64,000 nucleotides of DNA from JAJPXC01 sp964517875. Lineage in GTDB: Bacteria > Bacteroidota > Bacteroidia > Bacteroidales > Muribaculaceae. The stretch spans positions 124,001 to 188,000 of the forward strand of contig CAZFEU010000001.1 of NCBI GenBank assembly GCA_964517875.1, in the 5' to 3' direction. The notes under the pieces are model-generated. The model saw nothing but the letters and a program-made list of their open reading frames with translations, had not been told where the DNA came from and made no database searches. Shown here one piece after another: positions 63,973 through 64,000 of this stretch. How positions within the stretch are numbered: position 1 is the first letter of the stretch; each line of letters starts with the position of its first letter. The translations under genes and the position numbers were made by a program.

Positions 63973-64000
63973 ATGTTTATGCGTCAATCAGTATTATTTT
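63973..64000 (+). CDS. start of a gene cut by the window edge
   Basis: After a full -7 box, ATG at 63973 (or 63979) opens a frame coding MFMRQSVLF at the edge. Hydrophobic and basic residues could begin a signal peptide, but nine residues are not enough to name it. Confidence 0.25.

Noticed and set aside
1..64000. CRISPR array, tRNA or rRNA genes
   Set aside because: No regularly spaced repeats and no cloverleaf or rRNA-like sequence in the intergenic gaps I read.

Overview
The window looks like chromosomal core genome of an anaerobic member of the Bacteroidales, probably of the Muribaculaceae type, at moderate GC. The signs are repeated TAnnTTTG -7 boxes with upstream TTG/TTTG elements, little Shine-Dalgarno sequence, a fused lpxC/fabZ gene, type III glutamine synthetase, LL-diaminopimelate aminotransferase (DapL), the anaerobic ribonucleotide reductase pair nrdDG, and a type IX secretion (T9SS)-like C-terminal tail on the first protein. 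The genus is inference. I see no tRNA, rRNA, CRISPR array, insertion sequence or prophage. The window is close to fully coding up to about 63.2 kb.

Layout. 0-4 kb: 3' end of a large secreted Ig-like protein, a ROK sugar kinase and a DUF3298-type lipoprotein. 4-8.2 kb (minus): coiled-coil membrane protein, CPA2 K+/H+ antiporter, SIMPL protein. 8.3-10.8 kb: a 2[4Fe-4S] ferredoxin and the minus-strand pair parA-hisS. 11-14.3 kb: lipid A genes lpxD, lpxC/fabZ, lpxA. 14.4-24.9 kb: nitrogen and lysine/peptidoglycan precursor metabolism (gdhA, trxA, dapA, dapF, dapL, glnN, purF-like), interrupted by a minus-strand cluster of small envelope proteins (two YtxH, a holin-X-like protein, one unknown). 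25-27.8 kb: nrdD-nrdG. 28-35.9 kb: purH followed by the rod-shape and elongasome set mreB, mreC, mreD, PBP2, rodA and an unknown membrane protein. 35.9-41.4 kb (minus): outer-membrane barrel, dnaE, thioredoxin, radical SAM. 41.7-47.8 kb: folP, cdaA, proC, ssb, OPT and MATE transporters. 47.9-57 kb: nfo, an SLC45-like MFS transporter, rmuC (minus), glnS, a TPR protein and nhaA. 56.6-62.5 kb: tig, clpP, clpX, recQ. 62.6-64 kb: a minus-strand XRE-type regulator with an operator-rich upstream region, then AT-rich sequence and the start of another gene at the edge.

How the genes work together. Three envelope programmes are represented: lipid A (lpx), peptidoglycan precursors (dapA/F/L) and cell elongation (mre/PBP2/rodA). 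GlnN and GdhA assimilate ammonia, and PurF-like and PurH use glutamine and formyl groups for purines. Tig/ClpPX handle nascent and damaged proteins. Nfo, RecQ, RmuC and SSB handle DNA repair. CdaA makes c-di-AMP, which in other bacteria controls K+ transport and could bear on the CPA2 antiporter here (inference).

The most interesting non-coding signals are three. First, a 16-bp perfect palindrome encloses the -33 element of the XRE gene, with more related half-sites nearby. Second, a long inverted repeat sits at the predicted transcript start of nrdDG. Third, two DnaA-box-like repeats lie exactly 20 bp apart between parA and lpxD. No clearly new defence or mobile system is visible.
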